In this document: in pieces, positions 1 through 10,700 of the stretch | Numbering within the stretch: the stretch's first letter is position 1 | Layout: each line of letters begins with the position of its first letter | Origin: Paenibacillus sp. DCT19 | GTDB lineage: Bacteria > Bacillota > Bacilli > Paenibacillales > Paenibacillaceae | Reading direction: 5' to 3' | DNA length: 64,000 nt | NCBI RefSeq assembly: GCF_003268635.1 | Contig: NZ_CP029639.1 | Location: 3,793,501 to 3,857,500, forward strand | The notes under the pieces: model-generated | Databases searched by the model: none | The model's input: only the letters and a program-made list of their open reading frames with translations | Told to the model about the DNA's origin: nothing | Position numbers and translations under genes: made by a program

Positions 1-491
1 CACCAACCCGAACCTTCCGCCTTTGGTGTTGTCCGTTCAAATACACGTCCTCGTATAGGAGCCGGTTCACCTTTATTTTCCCCAGCCGATTCTTCTTGAT
101 TACGAAGCGCTTTGCTTGTAAAAGCAATGAAACGTCCATCAGGAGACCAGACATAACCCAATATTTTGTGATCAGCGGAGAGCAGCGCAGCGGGTTGTTC
201 ATCACCTGGTATAAGAACCCACAGCCCTTTACCGCCGCCGTCGCCAGCACGAAGAAATGCAAGCTTCGTACCGTCTGGCGACCAAGAGGGAGCCGAGTCT
301 TTGACACCGTCTGTGAGCGCAACGTCTTGGCTGCCATCTAACCCAATTCCTCGAATTTGGGTGTTATATTCATTTTTCAACCGATCAATGGTTTGTTCCA
401 CATAAGCTACCTGCCCACTCTGATTGACAACTGGCTGACTAATCCAGCGATAACGATATAAATCCTCAGGAATAATAGGTCGTTGATTCAT
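1..491 (-). CDS. S9-family serine peptidase (acylaminoacyl-peptidase type), N-terminal part only
   Basis: The first 163 residues are present; the rest, including the catalytic alpha/beta-hydrolase domain, lies beyond the window start. The visible part begins MNQRPIIPEDLYRYRWISQP and carries TolB/propeller-like repeats with WSPDGTKLAFLR and WSPDGRFIAFTSKA, typical of the N-terminal beta-propeller of S9 oligopeptidases that release amino acids from short peptides in the cytosol. The ATG at 491 follows a strong GAGGAGGAG ribosome binding site. It starts 26 bases after the permease gene at 518-1450 and is probably the last visible member of that peptide-uptake operon, where it would digest imported peptides. 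Family assignment is inferred from the propeller alone. Confidence 0.8.
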   Translation of the reverse strand, partial: MNQRPIIPEDLYRYRWISQPVVNQSGQVAYVEQTIDRLKNEYNTQIRGIGLDGSQDVALTDGVKDSAPSWSPDGTKLAFLRAGDGGGKGLWVLIPGDEQPAALLSADHKILGYVWSPDGRFIAFTSKALRNQEESAGENKGEPAPIRGRVFERTTPKAEGSGW

Positions 492-517
492 CTCGGGTGT
501 CTCCTCCTCAAGCCATT

Positions 518-1450
518 TTATTTTTGTGTAGTATCTGTACGTGGATCAAGAACGTCACGCAGCCAATCCCCTAAGAAAATGACACCAAGTACGGTAAACG
601 TAATGGCAAGACCAGGAAACGTAGCTACCCACCAGCTTGTCGCCACATACTGTCTACCATCACTTAACATTCCGCCCCACGATACATCGGGTGGCTTAAT
701 GCCAAGACCAAGGAAACTGAGTGAAGCTTCCATAATAATCGTTGTTCCGACATTCATACCCGAGATAACAATAAAGGAAGATAAAATGTTGGGTACAATG
801 TGTCTAATGATTAAACGTGCGTTCTTCGCACCAATAGATCTCGCAGCTTGAACATAATCGCGCTCCTTGATACTGAGAACCTCACTCCGAACAACGCGTG
901 TATAAGATACCCAGTTCGTTACCCCGATTACGAAAATCAACGTTGTGATCCCTGGCCCTACAATCGCCATAACGACAAGCATAAATAGAATCGTCGGGAT
1001 CGCCATGAAAGCATCTCCCACCCGCATGATGATGGCATCGATCCATTTACCGTAGAATCCGGATAGTAGCCCTAAAATTGCACCAATAATTCCCGATACA
1101 ATGACTGCCCCCATACCTACAATTAACGAGACTCTTGCACCATACACGATACGACTCCACATGTCCCTGCCCAGATTGTCAGTACCTAGCCAATATTCAG
1201 AGCTTCCTCCCTCTAACCACGCAGGTGGTTTGAGACGATTCAGCGGATTAACCGCAGCAGGATCATGGCTTGCGAGCAGAGGTGCACATATGGCTGTCAA
1301 TACAACCAGCAAGACGAGCACTGCTCCAAACATCCCTGTTTTACTAATGATCAGTTGTTTCCAGATGTAGCGAAATCCTGTTGGAGTTCTTAGACCAGGC
1401 TCACGCTCCGGCTCTGAACCCGGAACTTGCAATTCATTGCTTCCTGTCAT
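518..1450 (-). CDS. Peptide/nickel-type ABC transporter permease (DppC/OppC family)
   Basis: A 310-residue integral membrane permease with a short hydrophilic N-terminus, a first membrane segment near residues 35-60 and the cytoplasmic EAA loop (ERDYVQAARSIGAKNARLI) that docks onto the ABC ATPase. GTDNLGRDMWSRIVYGARVS is the usual DppC/OppC N-terminal signature. The ATG at 1450 was chosen because GGGAGGTG lies just upstream; a longer in-frame reading from 1492 would overlap the preceding permease gene. It pairs with the DppB-type permease to form the channel. No ATP-binding subunit is encoded between these permeases and the S9 peptidase, so the ATPases must lie outside the window or be shared. 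Substrate is inferred to be di- or oligopeptides. Confidence 0.93.
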   Translation of the reverse strand: MTGSNELQVPGSEPEREPGLRTPTGFRYIWKQLIISKTGMFGAVLVLLVVLTAICAPLLASHDPAAVNPLNRLKPPAWLEGGSSEYWLGTDNLGRDMWSRIVYGARVSLIVGMGAVIVSGIIGAILGLLSGFYGKWIDAIIMRVGDAFMAIPTILFMLVVMAIVGPGITTLIFVIGVTNWVSYTRVVRSEVLSIKERDYVQAARSIGAKNARLIIRHIVPNILSSFIVISGMNVGTTIIMEASLSFLGLGIKPPDVSWGGMLSDGRQYVATSWWVATFPGLAITFTVLGVIFLGDWLRDVLDPRTDTTQK

Positions 1451-1466
1451 CAGGTTGCACCTCCCT

Positions 1467-2384
1467 CTAGTCGTATTTGATTCGCGGATCAAGCAGTCGG
1501 TAGACTACATCCGTCAAGATATTGGTAATGACCACAATGAACGCAATCACAAATACCGCCGCTTGGACAATCGCCATATCATGTGTATTCACAGCAACCA
1601 CTAACAACTGACCAAGTCCTGGCCAGGAGAATACCGTTTCTGTAATCAAGGTGCCACCAATCAAACTCGTAAATTGCAAACTCATGATCGTCACCACAGG
1701 AATCAATCCGTTGCGGAATGCGTGCTTTCCAATGACAACCATACGACCAAGTCCCTTACTTCGAGCGGTACGAATATAGTCTTGGCTCAAAATATCCAAC
1801 ATGCTGGATCGAATCAGACGTGTCATCTGAGCCGCTAAACCGACACCTAGCGTGAATGCAGGTAAGATTAAATGGGATAATCCACCTCGACCAGATACGG
1901 GCAGCACTCCCCACATGACGGAGAAGAGTAGAATAAGCATGATGCCCATCCAGAAGTTCGGCATGGCTTTACCTATAACCGAGATACCTGAAATGATTAG
2001 ATCCGTGAATGTGTTCCGTTTGACTGCTGAAGCCACACCTAATGGAATCGCCATAATTACTGCAAAAAACATTGCGGCTACAGCGAGTTCAAAACTGGCA
2101 GGTAAACGCTCTAAGACAAGCTGTAATGCCGGCTCATTGTAACGAAAAGACTGACCAAAGTCTCCCTGCAATGCGCTGCCTAAGAATTTGATGTACTGAG
2201 TGTATAAGGGCTGATCGAGTCCAAGTGCTTGTGTCAGCACAGCCCGATCCTCAGCAGTGGCTGTCTCTGGAAGCATTAGTGCAACAGGATCGCCGGTAAC
2301 CCTGACCAAGATGAATACGATCAGTGAAACAATGAATAACACCGGAATAACTTGAAGTAAAGATTTAAGTACATACTTCCCCAT
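1467..2384 (-). CDS. Peptide/nickel-type ABC transporter permease (DppB/OppB family)
   Basis: A 305-residue permease starting MGKYVLKSLLQVIPVLFIVS, the usual first transmembrane helix of DppB/OppB proteins. It has about six membrane segments and the EAA loop IRTARSKGLGRMVVIGKHAF. The ATG at 2384 is preceded by GGAGGTG at good spacing; an upstream in-frame start at 2420 has no such site. Its stop lies 16 bases before the next permease start, so the two are co-transcribed and presumably form the heterodimeric channel for the lipoprotein encoded at 2534-4102. Confidence 0.93.
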   Translation of the reverse strand: MGKYVLKSLLQVIPVLFIVSLIVFILVRVTGDPVALMLPETATAEDRAVLTQALGLDQPLYTQYIKFLGSALQGDFGQSFRYNEPALQLVLERLPASFELAVAAMFFAVIMAIPLGVASAVKRNTFTDLIISGISVIGKAMPNFWMGIMLILLFSVMWGVLPVSGRGGLSHLILPAFTLGVGLAAQMTRLIRSSMLDILSQDYIRTARSKGLGRMVVIGKHAFRNGLIPVVTIMSLQFTSLIGGTLITETVFSWPGLGQLLVVAVNTHDMAIVQAAVFVIAFIVVITNILTDVVYRLLDPRIKYD

Positions 2385-2533
2385 TCTTCGTTCACCTCCA
2401 TAACCATTAATCATAGCCACAACTTCACTTACAAAATCGTACTTTAGCGTTAATAAAAGAACGGCAGGAACATGGTATCCAGTCCCTGCCGTTCACGGCT
2501 TATCCTTGCGATGACAGACTGTTCTGTCCGATG

Positions 2534-4102
2534 TTATTTTGCAGCAGGAGTGATCTCGTCAGCATAGAACATTTCGTCACTACGAGGCGCAAAATTCACG
2601 TTTGCATTCGTTCCGTAGACACCTTCCATCTGGTAGAGGTATACCGCCGGACGTTCTTCTGCAAAAATTTGCTGTACTTGTTGATACTCTTTCTCACGTG
2701 CCTCTGGATCCATATTCACCAATGCGGATTGAAGCAACTTCTCAACTTCCGGATTGTTGTAATCCGATTCGCCCTTGGCTTCTTCTGCCATGTAACGGTT
2801 GTAGTTATTTGAAGCGTCAAATAGAGAGTTACCGATACCAATCATGAAGATTTCTTTGAATGACTTGGAGCTATAGCGTTCGCTGAACGCACTTGGCTCA
2901 AGTACATCAAGGTTAATTTTGAATCCAGCCTGTTCGAGCATTGCAGATACAACCTCAGCCTGTTCCTTGTATTGGGAGGACACTGAGATGGTCATTTCTG
3001 CTTCACCTTCAGCGTAACCTGCATCGCTTAACAACTGCTTCGCCTTTTCTAGGTCATAGAGCGAAGTTTTGTAAAGTGAAGGATCAGCACCGAAGTTACC
3101 TGGAGTTACGGATGTGCGCGTTACGATCCCTGCGCCTCCAGCAATACTGTCTACAATGCCTTGTTTATCAATCGCAAGATCAATGGCTTCACGAACCTTA
3201 GGATCAGCCGTGATGCTGCCTTCCGTTTGACGGAAGATCAACTGAAGTACACGTTGGATGGGTGCCTTCACGATTTTTTTGTCTGCTTCACCTTCAATAC
3301 GAGCGATATCTGTAGATGGGATCGATGCAGCAACATCGACTCCGCCTGCAAGCAATTCAGATACACGTGTGGACGCTTCTGGAATTACGCGGAACACAAC
3401 TTCATTCCATTTTGGCTCTCCATCAAAGTAATTCTCATTTTTCACGAGTTCAACACGATCATCTTTGTTCCATTTGCTGAACTTGTAAGGCCCTGTTCCT
3501 ACCGGTTGCTTCAAGAATGCATCGATTCCGTTTTCTTCAATGTATTTAGCTGGGAGAATACCTGCGCCCATCTTGGACAGACGGTTCAAGAGCAACGGAT
3601 CTGGTCCGTCAGTAATGATATCAGCAGTGTGTTCGTCCACTACCTTCACTTCAACGATGTTTTTGAAATAACTGTTTTGCTTCAATGCGCTATCTTTCGC
3701 TACACGCTCCAGCGTGTATTTTACATCGTCTGCTGTGAATGGATCTCCGTTATGGAAAGTAACGCCTTCACGCAGATTGAATCTCCACGTTGTATCATTG
3801 ACTTGCTCCCAAGAAGTAGCAAGCCCAGGAACTTTTTTCTGCTCACTGTCGTTCTTGATCAAGTAATCAAACACGTTAACCAATACAGCTTCACTTGACG
3901 TGTTGTTGTTATTGTGTGGATCGAAGCTTTCAATATCAGTCGCTGCCGCAATCGTAAGCGTTGTGCTTGGTGCAGTGTCACCGCTCGCTTCACTTGATGT
4001 GGAATTCGTATCGGAATCCGTTGCTTTACTGCCGCAAGCGCTGAGCACCAATACTACAGCCAGTAGTGTAATCAACATGCTTGTCCATTGTCGTTTTCTC
4101 AT
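2534..4102 (-). CDS. Extracellular solute-binding lipoprotein, family 5 (peptide ABC transporter)
   Basis: A 522-residue binding protein with a lipoprotein signal: basic N-terminus, hydrophobic stretch and lipobox LSAC, with the acylated cysteine at residue 23, followed by a Ser/Thr-rich linker. The body matches SBP_bac_5 (DppA/OppA) proteins: [20 protein letters not shown] near the start, [20 protein letters not shown], and [11 protein letters not shown]. It would capture peptides outside the membrane and hand them to the two permeases. The start ATG overlaps the stop of the amidohydrolase gene (ATGA, 4099-4102), which implies translational coupling. The exact ligand cannot be read from the sequence. 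Confidence 0.94.
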   Translation of the reverse strand: MRKRQWTSMLITLLAVVLVLSACGSKATDSDTNSTSSEASGDTAPSTTLTIAAATDIESFDPHNNNNTSSEAVLVNVFDYLIKNDSEQKKVPGLATSWEQVNDTTWRFNLREGVTFHNGDPFTADDVKYTLERVAKDSALKQNSYFKNIVEVKVVDEHTADIITDGPDPLLLNRLSKMGAGILPAKYIEENGIDAFLKQPVGTGPYKFSKWNKDDRVELVKNENYFDGEPKWNEVVFRVIPEASTRVSELLAGGVDVAASIPSTDIARIEGEADKKIVKAPIQRVLQLIFRQTEGSITADPKVREAIDLAIDKQGIVDSIAGGAGIVTRTSVTPGNFGADPSLYKTSLYDLEKAKQLLSDAGYAEGEAEMTISVSSQYKEQAEVVSAMLEQAGFKINLDVLEPSAFSERYSSKSFKEIFMIGIGNSLFDASNNYNRYMAEEAKGESDYNNPEVEKLLQSALVNMDPEAREKEYQQVQQIFAEERPAVYLYQMEGVYGTNANVNFAPRSDEMFYADEITPAAK

Positions 4103-5306
4103 TTTGCACGCTCCCCCTGAGTTGTGTTCTTATTCAAAAATTCTAAAGCAATTGTTGAAAGCATGGCTACACCATACGGCATCACGTTCTCATCCAGGTC
4201 GAACATCGGATGATGGAGTGCATAACGAGTTCGCTCTTCTTCATTCCCTGAACCTAGTCGGAAAAATACACCCGGAATTTGTTCACAGTAGAATGCAAAA
4301 TCCTCGCCACCTGTGGAAGGTGGAATGCTGCTCCAGCCTTTGGCCCAATCGAGTCCGTCAACCGTTTCCCCAAGGAAATCCACCATACCCAAATCGTTAA
4401 CTACAACCGGATAACCATCTCCATAAATCACTTCATGGCCTGCTCCAAACGAGCTGCATACACCGCTAACCACCTGTTCGATCAGTGCAGGCATACGTTC
4501 ACGTAATGCGGGAGATAGTGTTCTCACAGTTCCGATCATCTCAACCTCATCTGCAATGGCTGTTCCCATATAGCCACCTGTAATTTTGCCAATGGTTACC
4601 ACTACAGGTTCTAGCGGATCTACCATACGACTCGCGAGATTCTGCAAGGCGGTGATCACTTGAGCGGATACGGCAATCGCGTCAATACCTTCATGTGGTC
4701 TAGCAGCATGTCCGCCTTTGCCTAGAATACGAATGACCAAACGATCCGCGGAAGCAAATGCAACTCCTCTGCTCACACCAACCGTTCCAGTATCCTGACC
4801 TGGAGTCACATGAAGTCCTGCGATTGCATCAACCTTCGGATTCTCCAGCACACCATCCTGAATCATCGCGCGTGCGCCAGCAAGTCCCTCTTCAGCAGGC
4901 TGAAACACAAATTTGATGTTGCCCGATTTGGGACGACCCAGTCGGGTCAGAAGTTCAGCCGCTCCCATCAAAATGGTTGTATGAGCATCATGACCACACA
5001 AATGAGCTTTGCCTTCGATCTGTGAGCTGTACTCTACTGTTTTCTGATCCTGAATCGGTAATGCATCCATATCCGCTCGAAGTGCAAAGGTTGGTCCATC
5101 AGTCTCCCCCGTAGCAGACCAACTACTCCGGTCTTCCCAACATGGCGCGTCACTTCAAGTCCTAGACTCTCTAAGTGCGTAGCTACGATCTCCGATGTGC
5201 GATGCTCCTCGTAACCAATCTCCGGATGGCGATGAAAATCTCTCCGCCAATCTACCAAACGAGGCTGAAGTTCTTGTGCAAGCTGATATAAATCCTTTTG
5301 TTGCAT
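4099..5306 (-). CDS. M20-family amidohydrolase (N-acyl-amino-acid hydrolase type), one frameshift
   Basis: About 402 residues once repaired. M20D amidohydrolases remove acyl groups from N-acyl amino acids using two metal ions. Visible motifs are [12 protein letters not shown] near residue 25, [12 protein letters not shown], the metal-binding [18 protein letters not shown], and [12 protein letters not shown]. The frame breaks at the C-run 5106-5110: one more base gives an uninterrupted [20 protein letters not shown]. The ATG at 5306 overlaps the gntR stop by one base (TAATG), and the gene's own stop overlaps the binding-protein start, so it sits tightly inside the operon. It probably deacylates an imported conjugated amino acid or peptide. 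The frameshift is more likely a sequence error than decay. Confidence 0.88.
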
Positions 5307-6058
5307 TATTGCTCATTCCCTTCTTGTTGTTCCGGTGAAACCAGCCGAGAGTAAATAGCATCCGCAGAGAAAGCAATATGCTTTTTCATCGTATCGCGTG
5401 ATCTAGCAGGATCATGAGCTTTCAAAGCCTCCAAAATCTCTGTATGTACACCCTGATTAAGAGAGCGAACTTGTTCGTTGTAGGGCATGAGATCCAGTGC
5501 TGGATTGATCTTGGTTCGAATCTGTCTTACCGCTGACTCCAGATAAGGGTTCCCCGATGCTTTTGCGATGGTCAGATGGAACTTAACGTCAAGTGCCCTG
5601 AACCATTCTCGCGAGCAATCCGGTTGCACGCTCTGCTCAATATAGCTTTCAAGCAACTGCAGCTCGCCTGCGGTGATCCGCTCAGCAGCCAGAAAAGCAC
5701 CCTCTGGCTCAACAATCGTGCGATATTCGAACACATGTAACATTTGATCCCAGTCCCGCATAATCTCTTCCTTGGTTCGCTTATGTGCATTGGCCGTAAT
5801 TGGAAGGATGAACGTACCTCCCTTGGCTCCCACACGCTTCTCGATTAAGCCTTTGGCTTCCAGAGCAGACAGCGCTTCACGTACTGTAATTCGGCTGGCA
5901 TTGAAAATTTCAGCTAACTCTCTTTCGGAAGGGAGCTGATCCTCACTCAACATTTCCTTGAGTATTATGGCTTCCTCCAACTGCTCCCTAATAAATTCAC
6001 TAACCTTTATTGCGGAAACTTTCTCAAATTGGAAAGTCTGTTGGTTAAGCATATTCAC
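5306..6058 (-). CDS. GntR/FadR-family transcriptional regulator
   Basis: A 250-residue regulator. Residues about 15-85 form the GntR winged helix (LPSERELAEIFNASRITVREALSALEAKGLIEKR), and the remaining residues form an FCD-type helical ligand domain with EYRTIVEPEGAFLAAERI and FHLTIAKASGNPYL. It is the first gene of a minus-strand operon with the amidohydrolase, binding protein, permeases and peptidase. The ATG follows GGAGGGTGA. The promoter reads TTTACT, 17 bases, TATAAG. A motif at 6079-6094 next to this promoter recurs with one mismatch in front of the trans-sulfuration gene (7464-7479), so this protein may control both units and itself. Confidence 0.93.
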   Translation of the reverse strand: MNMLNQQTFQFEKVSAIKVSEFIREQLEEAIILKEMLSEDQLPSERELAEIFNASRITVREALSALEAKGLIEKRVGAKGGTFILPITANAHKRTKEEIMRDWDQMLHVFEYRTIVEPEGAFLAAERITAGELQLLESYIEQSVQPDCSREWFRALDVKFHLTIAKASGNPYLESAVRQIRTKINPALDLMPYNEQVRSLNQGVHTEILEALKAHDPARSRDTMKKHIAFSADAIYSRLVSPEQQEGNEQ

Positions 6059-6078
6059 CCTCCGATTGATCTATTGTC

Positions 6079-6094
6079 TAAACCTTATACCATT
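6079..6094 (-). promoter_or_regulatory. Candidate GntR operator, copy 1
   Basis: Plus-strand TAAACCTTATACCATT lies just downstream of the predicted gntR -10 element. It matches 15 of 16 bases with 7464-7479 in front of the trans-sulfuration gene, in the same orientation relative to each gene. Assignment to the GntR protein is an inference from location. Confidence 0.45.
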
Positions 6095-6170
6095 AAACTT
6101 ATACTCTTAATATAATTCCGAGTAAACAGATATGCAATCATTTTTTTTCGAAATTCACCACATATATTTC

Positions 6171-7412
6171 TTAATCGACAATTCCGTTCACGTATTCGTT
6201 CACTTTTGGCGACTCCATCTGTTCTATCTGCCCTCCAATGACAGCTAGAGCCTGTTGAAGATCAGCAATGATATCCTGAACGTCCTCCAGTCCAATAGAC
6301 AAGCGGATTAAACCATCCGTAATTCCAAACTGCAGTCTTTCCTCTGGGGAATGGAGAAATGTGTCATCGTTGCAGGGTGCTGCACCAATGTCTCAGGATC
6401 ACCAAGGCTGAAGGAAATTAAAATGAGCTTCAGTTGATTCATAAATGCCTTTGCCGCCTCAAGCCCTCCCATGACCTCAAACGAAACAACCCACCCATGT
6501 CATCCATCTGTTGCTTCGCCAATTCATGCTGAGGATGAGACGTGAGCCCTGGATAATGCAAGGCTTGAACATGCGGATGTGCAGCTAGAAATTCTGCAAC
6601 CTTACGTGCATTTTCGCAATGCGCACGTACACGAAGACCAAGCGTTTTCAATCCTCTTAGAATGAGAAATGATTCCCATGCGTTTAAATTTTGACCGAGG
6701 TCACCCGCTATTCTTTTACGGATAAATTCAATAACTTTGCTAGAAGCGACGACAACACCTGCGACGACATCTCCATGACCGTTCAGATACTTGGTTGCAC
6801 TATGCACAACAACATCAGCCCCAAGTTCAAGCGGACGCTGAAGATATGGTGTCATAAATGTATTATCTACAATGAGTGGAATGCCTCGGGAATTAGCAAT
6901 CTTGGCAATCTGCTTCAGATCCAGAATCGTTAACAACGGGTTAGATGGTGTCTCTACATAAATGGCTTTAGTATTCTCTTGAATGGACAGCTCCAAAGCC
7001 TCAAGGTTCGTACAGTCCACGAAGTCATGGCTAATACCAAAGCGAGCGCCCATCTGAGTGACAAAGTTATATGTGCCCCATAAATATCTTTCGTTACAAC
7101 GACATGATCACCATGTTGCAAAAAAGCCAACAACGCGGATGAGATCGCTGCCATCCCACTGCTTAAAGCAATCGCGTCCTCTCCACTTTCCAACTCCGCA
7201 ATTTTTAACTCCAACGTGCGAGTGGTTGGATTACCATATCTTCCATAGAACGTACCTTCCACTTGTCCCGATACAACGGCTGCGGCAGCATCAGCATTCG
7301 GGAACGCATATGCAACAGCGGGAACGATTGGTTGAGAGACCGCGCCTGTACACTCATCCGGTTGATGGCCTACGTGAACCACCTTCGTATCAAACTTCCA
7401 TGCATCCTTCAT
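6171..7412 (-). CDS. Trans-sulfuration PLP enzyme (cystathionine gamma-synthase / gamma-lyase family), three frameshifts
   Basis: About 414 codons when repaired. Cys/Met-metabolism PLP enzymes build or cleave thioethers such as cystathionine or methionine. The start [20 protein letters not shown], the [14 protein letters not shown] segment, [15 protein letters not shown] and the PLP-lysine motif [18 protein letters not shown] are diagnostic. The frame breaks at 7076-7079, 6490-6492 and 6346-6349. In each case one more base in the G/C run restores family sequence ([47 protein letters not shown]). The ATG at 7412 is preceded by GGAGAGAG. Synthase, gamma-lyase and O-acetylhomoserine activities cannot be separated here. 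It shares a candidate operator with gntR. Confidence 0.85.
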
Positions 7413-7463
7413 ATACTCTCTCCATTCTGTTATAGCGTTTCTATGAATCAAACCTATAAGGTA

Positions 7464-7479
7464 TAAACCTTAAACCATT
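7464..7479 (-). promoter_or_regulatory. Candidate GntR operator, copy 2
   Basis: TAAACCTTAAACCATT on the plus strand differs at one position from the site at 6079-6094. It lies about 50 bases upstream of the trans-sulfuration start codon and overlaps the short inverted repeat AAGGT-ATAA-ACCTT at 7459-7472. Confidence 0.45.
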
Positions 7480-7646
7480 TATTTGTTTCAATATATACTT
7501 CGCCGTTTATAGCGTCAACAACATTAATGCTAGAGGATCAATACAAACAAAGAAAAGTCTCCAGCACAGCTATTGGAGGAGTGCACCATCGTAAAATTCA
7601 ACTGCATGTTATTCATGGAACATATACACTCAAATGCAAAAGAAAA

Positions 7647-7682
7647 AGCCCCGCCCCTTCTTATTCGAAAGGGTTGGGGGCT
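7647..7682 (-). terminator. Terminator of the large protease gene
   Basis: On the minus strand, AGCCCCC...AAGGGGCGGGGCT forms a GC-rich stem-loop followed by TTTTTCTTTT, 35 bases after the protease stop codon. Confidence 0.8.
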
Positions 7683-7716
7683 GGTAATTGCGTTTACACT
7701 TTGAACTCAATCGGTA

Positions 7717-10700
7717 TTATGTGGTAGGTTCAGCACCGCTTTCAGCTTCTGATGGCAATTCTGCATCGTCTGCCAGTACATCAGGAATTTCGGAAGGTGA
7801 CTCGGCAACGTTAGGTGCAGAAACGTACAAACGTCCAGCTGCTTCAATCTCTGTTTCATTGCCTGCAGCATCACGAACTTTGATCACAATAACGCCACCC
7901 TCCAGAACCAATGATTCAGGTGTTGTATAGGTTCCTGTATAATGTCCCGGGGAGCTTTCTGTCAATGGAATTCCCGCTCTTGCTTGTAGATCGAGTGGCA
8001 ATTCAATTCGGAACGAAGCCTGCAAATTCGGTACACTTTCAAACGAAACAGTGACGCTCTCGCCAGAGGTAATACGAACATCTTCAGCCGGCGTTACATT
8101 CGTTATTTCAGGCAGTGCAGTCTCTACATGTACGATTCGAGTAATCGTGGTTGTGTTTCCTGCAAGATCTTTGGCTGTAATGGTAATCGTGTTCTTGCCT
8201 TCATTCACAAGTACCCGGTGACTGAAGCTTCGATCTTGGCCAACTGCGATTTTCTGTCCATTCACAGTCACCGTATCCAGGAATTGCTCCTGTACATTGC
8301 CTGTGACATGAACGACTTCAGCGTTTGTACGACTACCCTCTTCAGGTGTAAGGATGTTTAATACTGGCGCTGTCTTGTCCAGGATCACGACAACTGGAAG
8401 AGAGCGATCGGTTGCTTTTCCGTTCACGATCACCTCTGCCGTGAGTGCGTTCACACCTGGCTGAAGGTTCACTTCGAGCGTGAATTTACCATTGACAACC
8501 TGAGCCGTACCTACAGCTTTTCCACCATTGTAGATGCGAGCCTCTGCTCCAGAAGCTGGGGAAGTGCCGTTCACGGTGATTTTCGTTTTATTCGTATATG
8601 TTCCTTTCACGGAAGTCGTGATAACCGGTGCATTGACTGGATATTTAACGACAGCACGGATCATATAATTGCCTTCTTCGGCAGGAGCTGTCGTCCAGTT
8701 ACCATTCACTCGCTGCCAACTGCGACCTGCATTTGCTCCCGTCTCGTCAGTTGCCAGTCCAGGCGCTCGGGTGCCTTCGGTTGTCTGAACATACACGATG
8801 TAGAAGTCTCCTTCTACCACCACGGATTCAGGGAAATCAACGGTTGTCCACTGATCATTGCGTAGTGCTGTTCCATCAAAAGGTCCTGCAAGCAAGCGGC
8901 CAGGTGCACCAGCAGCACCGCTCGCATCATATACAGCGTATTGGAATGATGTTCCACCTGGCTGAGGCCATTCCGTATTCCAGAATCGGAAGGATGCCCC
9001 GTAAGTTGAGCCGTAGCCAAGTCTGGTGTCATGCGCACAGCCCAAGCATTATTGGCTGCTACAAAAGCTCTCGCATTTTCGGCTGTTCCATCATCATAAG
9101 CAATTTCCCCAGGGAATCCGATAAACGGCTTCAGCGTAACATTGGATTGCACTGTCCCATTGCCAGGCACGGTTACGTTCACCTTTTTACTGTAATAATC
9201 CGTTGCAACTATGGACAGCGTATAGGTTCCCTCTAATACTTCAAGTACAAAACTACCGTCTGTACCCGTACGAATTGCCCCTACCTGAGCGTCTTCGAGC
9301 ACGAGAACCGTTGCTCCAGCAATCGGTTTACCTGTGCGTTCGTCTGTCACAATCCCTTTCACTTGCCCATGAGGTATCGCTTCCAGATTGAAGTTAGCTT
9401 TTGCGCCTCCACCATCTGTAATGGTGACTCGTTCAGTGCGTGGATAATATCCATACGCCTCTGCCTTCAAGGTGTATTCACCTGCGACGTGGGTGAAGCT
9501 GTATCTGCCAGTCGCCGAATCTGTTTTCACAGAACGTCCTGTCTCCAGCACGGTAACCGTAGCACTCGCAGGCAAGCTTTGTGGTGAAACGGAACCGTCT
9601 TGCGGCTGTTCTTGTTTAGGCGCTTCTTGCTTCGTTTTATTAAATTCATATTTATCCGTACGTGTGACCTTATACCAAGGATTGTCGTAAACTGGTTTTG
9701 GCTTGTCTCCGCTGAGCACAACCGCATGGTCATCCGTTAACGTAGTGGTTGCAGTACCTAGAATACGAAAATCATCAATGTACCAGCCTTGCTTCACAAC
9801 ACTATTGTCCGAGGTTAAACGGAATCGGAATTGAGCTTCATGGCCGGTGAAGGCATTCAGATCATAAAATACCGGCGTCCATTGCTTTCCAATCGTATTG
9901 TGTGAAAATTTGCCCAGCTCAGTCCAGGTTGCACCACCATCTATTGTTGCTTCCACGTAACCGTAGTCGTATCCACCCTCAATTTCATACCAGTGGTTAA
10001 ATGTCAGCGTCGCTTCAGGAAGCTCTGTCAGGTCAACAACGGGAGATACGAGAGAATAATTTGAACCATTCTCATACGTACTATCCAGATCGGTTGCCCA
10101 AACATTCGGTGCAGATACAGCACTTGCAGGTCCGTTAACCGGGACTCCACGTTCCCACTCATCCTTCGTTCCCGCATGTGTCCATCCGTTATCTGAATCA
10201 CCGTCGAACGACTCGCTATAGATATCTTCAGGCACTTCGACAGTCACGGATACTTCATTGGATTTATCACTTTCGTTCCCACTGTAATCCAGTGCCGCAA
10301 CGGTGTAATAATACGTTGTATCGGTTACGGTGGCGGTGTCTATAAATGTTGTTGCCGTTGTATCGCCGATGGCCTCGTAATCTGCACCAGAGCTTGATGA
10401 ACGATAGACCACATAAGATTTCAGATCTTCATCCTCCGGCCCTGTCCAAGACAAGGTTACATTGCCTAAAATATCTTTCGTTGCTGCCAAAGCACTAGGT
10501 GCTTCAGGAGCAATATCATCTGGTGCTTGGACGGAGAAGTCATCGATGTACCATCCTGCTTTTTGAATCGAATTATCACTGGTCAGATTAAATTTGATAA
10601 ATACCTGCTGTCCTGCATATGCTCTTAAATCCACGAACTGCGTTTTCCAATCTCCCCAGCTCCCGAGAAGCTGAGTATCTCTTCAAAAGCAAAATCACGA

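Larger units (their letters stand above)
7413..7716. other. Intergenic region between the trans-sulfuration gene and the protease gene
   Basis: It holds the minus-strand promoter area of the trans-sulfuration gene with the candidate operator at 7464-7479, and the protease terminator at 7647-7682. No convincing coding sequence is seen in any frame. Confidence 0.6.

Noticed and set aside
3161..3898. 245-codon plus-strand open frame inside the binding-protein gene
   Set aside because: Antisense shadow of a well-supported gene; Cys- and Phe-rich translation with no domain.
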